Positions 62,485 to 64,000 of a DNA stretch of 64,000 nt are shown piece by piece. A program made the position numbers and the translations under genes. Below the pieces are notes generated by a model, which made no database searches, was not told the DNA's origin, and saw only the letters and a list, made by a program, of their open reading frames with translations. Source of the DNA: Mesosutterella multiformis (GTDB lineage: Bacteria > Pseudomonadota > Gammaproteobacteria > Burkholderiales > Burkholderiaceae_F); contig NZ_BGZJ01000001.1 of the NCBI RefSeq assembly GCF_003402575.1, positions 558,001-622,000 on the forward strand. The letters run 5' to 3'. The stretch's first letter is position 1. The number at the start of each line of letters is the position of its first letter.

Positions 62485-62868
62485 TCAGGAGTTTTTCCTG
62501 TTGTTATCGCTGCGATTTTCCCTGTCAATCTCTTCAATCACCACTGCATCCTTCACTTCAAGAGTCGGATCGCAGGCAATCGGTTCGGGTGCCGCAGGAT
62601 TCGGCTGACGGGACTGAGGGGGCTCGGCGCTCCCCGGCATATCCCCGGGCATATCGTTCCCTTCCCGGTTCCCCGGCGACAGAAGATCCGCCACCACACG
62701 GAATAGGAAGCCTGCGACAGCCACCGCGGCGAGGATCAGAACAATGGCTCCGACTATCGGGAGCAGCAGAATGCCCAGCCCGACGAAGACCGCCAGACCG
62801 ATCACCCAGGCTACCCAGCCGTACGGAGAGTTCCCGCCACCGCCATAGTAATAAAAGCGACCGCTCAT
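62485..62868 (-). CDS. Small two-helix membrane protein of unknown function
   Basis: I do not recognise this family. The 127 residues start with an aromatic/glycine-rich stretch (MSGRFYYYGGGGNSPYGW), followed by two hydrophobic segments (about 18-38 and 40-60), then a Pro/Gly-rich region (about 64-97) and a charged tail (EVKDAVVIEEIDRENRSDNN). A good ribosome site (AAGGAAAG) lies about 5-8 nt upstream, and codon use looks like that of the neighbours, so it is probably real. Its stop is about 50 bp upstream of the tRNA promoter; divergent from folE2. Confidence 0.7.
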   Translation of the reverse strand: MSGRFYYYGGGGNSPYGWVAWVIGLAVFVGLGILLLPIVGAIVLILAAVAVAGFLFRVVADLLSPGNREGNDMPGDMPGSAEPPQSRQPNPAAPEPIACDPTLEVKDAVVIEEIDRENRSDNNRKNS

Positions 62869-63150
62869 TCTTTCTTTCCTTTCTGAATCTTTGCCATTTC
62901 ATTTATTCTGCGACATTTCTTTAAGAAATAAAGAGGCTGTCTCTGTTTTTTCCCTTGTTTTGGTTACAATGTCTAATCTTTCGCACAACGAGAGTACTCA
63001 AGAAACCTTTGAGAGCTTCGGCGGGATCGACTTCCGACGGCATTAACTCCCCTCAGCCAAGCCGATCAGGACTACAAATCGAAACAGAAACGATGGAGTC
63101 TTCAAGCCCGCATCTGCCCTCCTTACTCTTCATTGGCAGAACATCTATTT
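62869..63150 (+). promoter_or_regulatory. folE2 upstream region with candidate -10
   Basis: No convincing gene in 282 bp. TACAAT at 62965-62970 may be a -10 (poor -35), which would give folE2 a leader of about 175 nt with no clear Shine-Dalgarno. I see no Zur-like palindrome and no known riboswitch motif. Confidence 0.3.
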
Positions 63151-63963
63151 ATGAACGCAGATAATTCTCTTAATTGCGCGCTGCCCGACGTCCAGTCGAG
63201 CGCTGACGGCCGTCATATCCCGATTCAGCGTGTTGGCGTCAAGTCGGTTCGCGTGCCCGTTGTCGTCGCCTCTGTCGACGGCCCGCTCCACACGGTTGCA
63301 ACAGTCAATATGTACGTGTCTCTCCCCGCCGGGCAGAAAGGCACCCATATGTCCCGCTTCTTCCGTCTGCTTGACGAAACCCGCGAGCCGCTCTGCAAGC
63401 CCGTTCTCGAAGATCTGATGGCCCGGATGCTGAAGACGCTTGACGCCGTCTCCGGTCAGATTGAGTTTGACTTCCCCTTCTTTGTGCGCAAATCAGCTCC
63501 GATCTCCAAGCAGTCGAGTCTGATGAGCTACGAAGCCGGCTTTACGGTGACGTGCGAGAACGGTGAGACCACGGTTCGCGAACGCGTCCTCACGCCGGTG
63601 ACGAGCCTCTGCCCCTGCAGCAAGGAAATCTCCCGGTACGGCGCGCACAATCAGCGCTCCCATATCACGATTGACGCTCTCTGCTCGGAAGCTCTTCCGT
63701 TTGAGGAGCTGATTCGCTACTCCGAAAAGAACGGCTCCTGCGAGCTCTGGTCTCTTCTGAAGCGCGAGGACGAAAAGTTCGTCACGGAATACGCTTACGA
63801 CCACGCCAAGTTCGTTGAGGACATCATCCGCGACGTCGCGACTGACCTCAATAAGGACGCCCGTATCGTCTCGTACGAGCTCCAGGTGGAAAACTTCGAA
63901 TCCATCCACAATCATTCCGCCTATGCGCTGATCACCCACGACCGGCGCACCTCCGCAGTCTGA
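63151..63963 (+). CDS. folE2: GTP cyclohydrolase FolE2 (type IB)
   Basis: Makes 7,8-dihydroneopterin triphosphate from GTP for folate (and queuosine) synthesis. The 270 residues belong to the COG1469 family: VGVKSVRVPVVV, LPAGQKGTHMSRF, the catalytic cysteine region VTSLCPCSKEI (Cys154 or Cys156) and the histidine of GAHNQRSHI. Type IB enzymes are known to work with metals other than zinc and often back up FolE under zinc limitation. The ATG at 63151 is preferred to an in-frame TTG at 63133; neither has a strong ribosome site. Confidence 0.93.
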   Translation: MNADNSLNCALPDVQSSADGRHIPIQRVGVKSVRVPVVVASVDGPLHTVATVNMYVSLPAGQKGTHMSRFFRLLDETREPLCKPVLEDLMARMLKTLDAVSGQIEFDFPFFVRKSAPISKQSSLMSYEAGFTVTCENGETTVRERVLTPVTSLCPCSKEISRYGAHNQRSHITIDALCSEALPFEELIRYSEKNGSCELWSLLKREDEKFVTEYAYDHAKFVEDIIRDVATDLNKDARIVSYELQVENFESIHNHSAYALITHDRRTSAV

Positions 63964-64000
63964 CGCCGAGACTTGCGCTCACGGTTATCCGGCACGCCCC

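Noticed and set aside
62969-63046. A 25-codon ORF (starting MSNLSHNESTQETF) upstream of folE2
   Set aside because: Its ATG overlaps the candidate -10 TACAAT and has no ribosome site, so if that promoter is real the ORF is not transcribed. A faint likeness to helicase N-termini did not continue in any frame.

Overview
The window reads as the core genome of a fairly GC-rich betaproteobacterium, most likely Burkholderiales. The evidence is gene order: sspA-sspB-tRNA-Thr-hemA, mlaFEDACB-murA-hisGD..., hisIE-hinT-tatABC, and an unbroken ribosomal/RNA polymerase supercluster from the tRNA-Tyr-Gly-Thr-tuf block to rplQ. Protein details agree: short-form HisG, MMVLYSG-type SspA and a threonine in the RpoB rifampicin region. 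A Sutterella-like gut lineage would fit the absence of hisC, infA and bolA from their usual places, but that is inference.

Layout. 1-2181 (minus): 5' part of hemA with a long structured leader, tRNA-Thr(UGU), sspB, sspA. 2380-4778: mscL, a DegS/DegQ-type protease, and a Nif3-family gene divergent from it. 4852-18000 (minus): mlaFEDACB (phospholipid transport), a strong terminator, then murA and a long overlapping run hisG-D-B-H-A-F-I-E, hinT, tatA-B-C. 18096-20928 (minus): aroK, aroB, an IS200/REP-type transposase homologue that has lost its HUH motif, and a hotdog thioesterase. 21081-28313: mrcA, cyaY (minus), lptM, lysA, guaC, engB, hemB (plus). 28376-28774: hslR (minus).

28884-62390 (minus) is transcribed from high to low coordinates: tRNA-Tyr, tRNA-Gly, tRNA-Thr(GGU), tufB, tRNA-Trp, secE, nusG, rplKAJL, rpoBC; rpsL, rpsG, fusA, tufA, rpsJ; rplC to rpsQ; rplN to secY; rpmJ, rpsM, rpsK, rpsD, rpoA, rplQ. 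Near-consensus sigma70-type promoters lie before tRNA-Tyr, rplK, rpsL, rplC, rplN (two) and rpmJ, and strong hairpins mark rplL-rpoB, rplA-rplJ, rpoC-rpsL, tufA-rpsJ, rpsJ-rplC, rpsQ-rplN and the end of rplQ. These divide the cluster into transcription units. The end of the window has a two-helix membrane protein of unknown function (minus) and folE2 (plus).

I found no phage, CRISPR array, intact insertion sequence or clearly novel multi-gene system. The points worth a second look are regulatory or evolutionary: cyaY and lptM with overlapping start codons; murA starting just after a strong terminator without a ribosome binding site; a promoter plus attenuator-like hairpin between rpsJ and rplC; an 18-bp palindrome in front of mla; the motif-less transposase homologue in the aro cluster; two tuf genes sharing an 845-bp identical core; a possibly Tat-exported MlaC; and the missing hisC and infA. 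All hairpins, promoters and identities were found by eye, with no computation.
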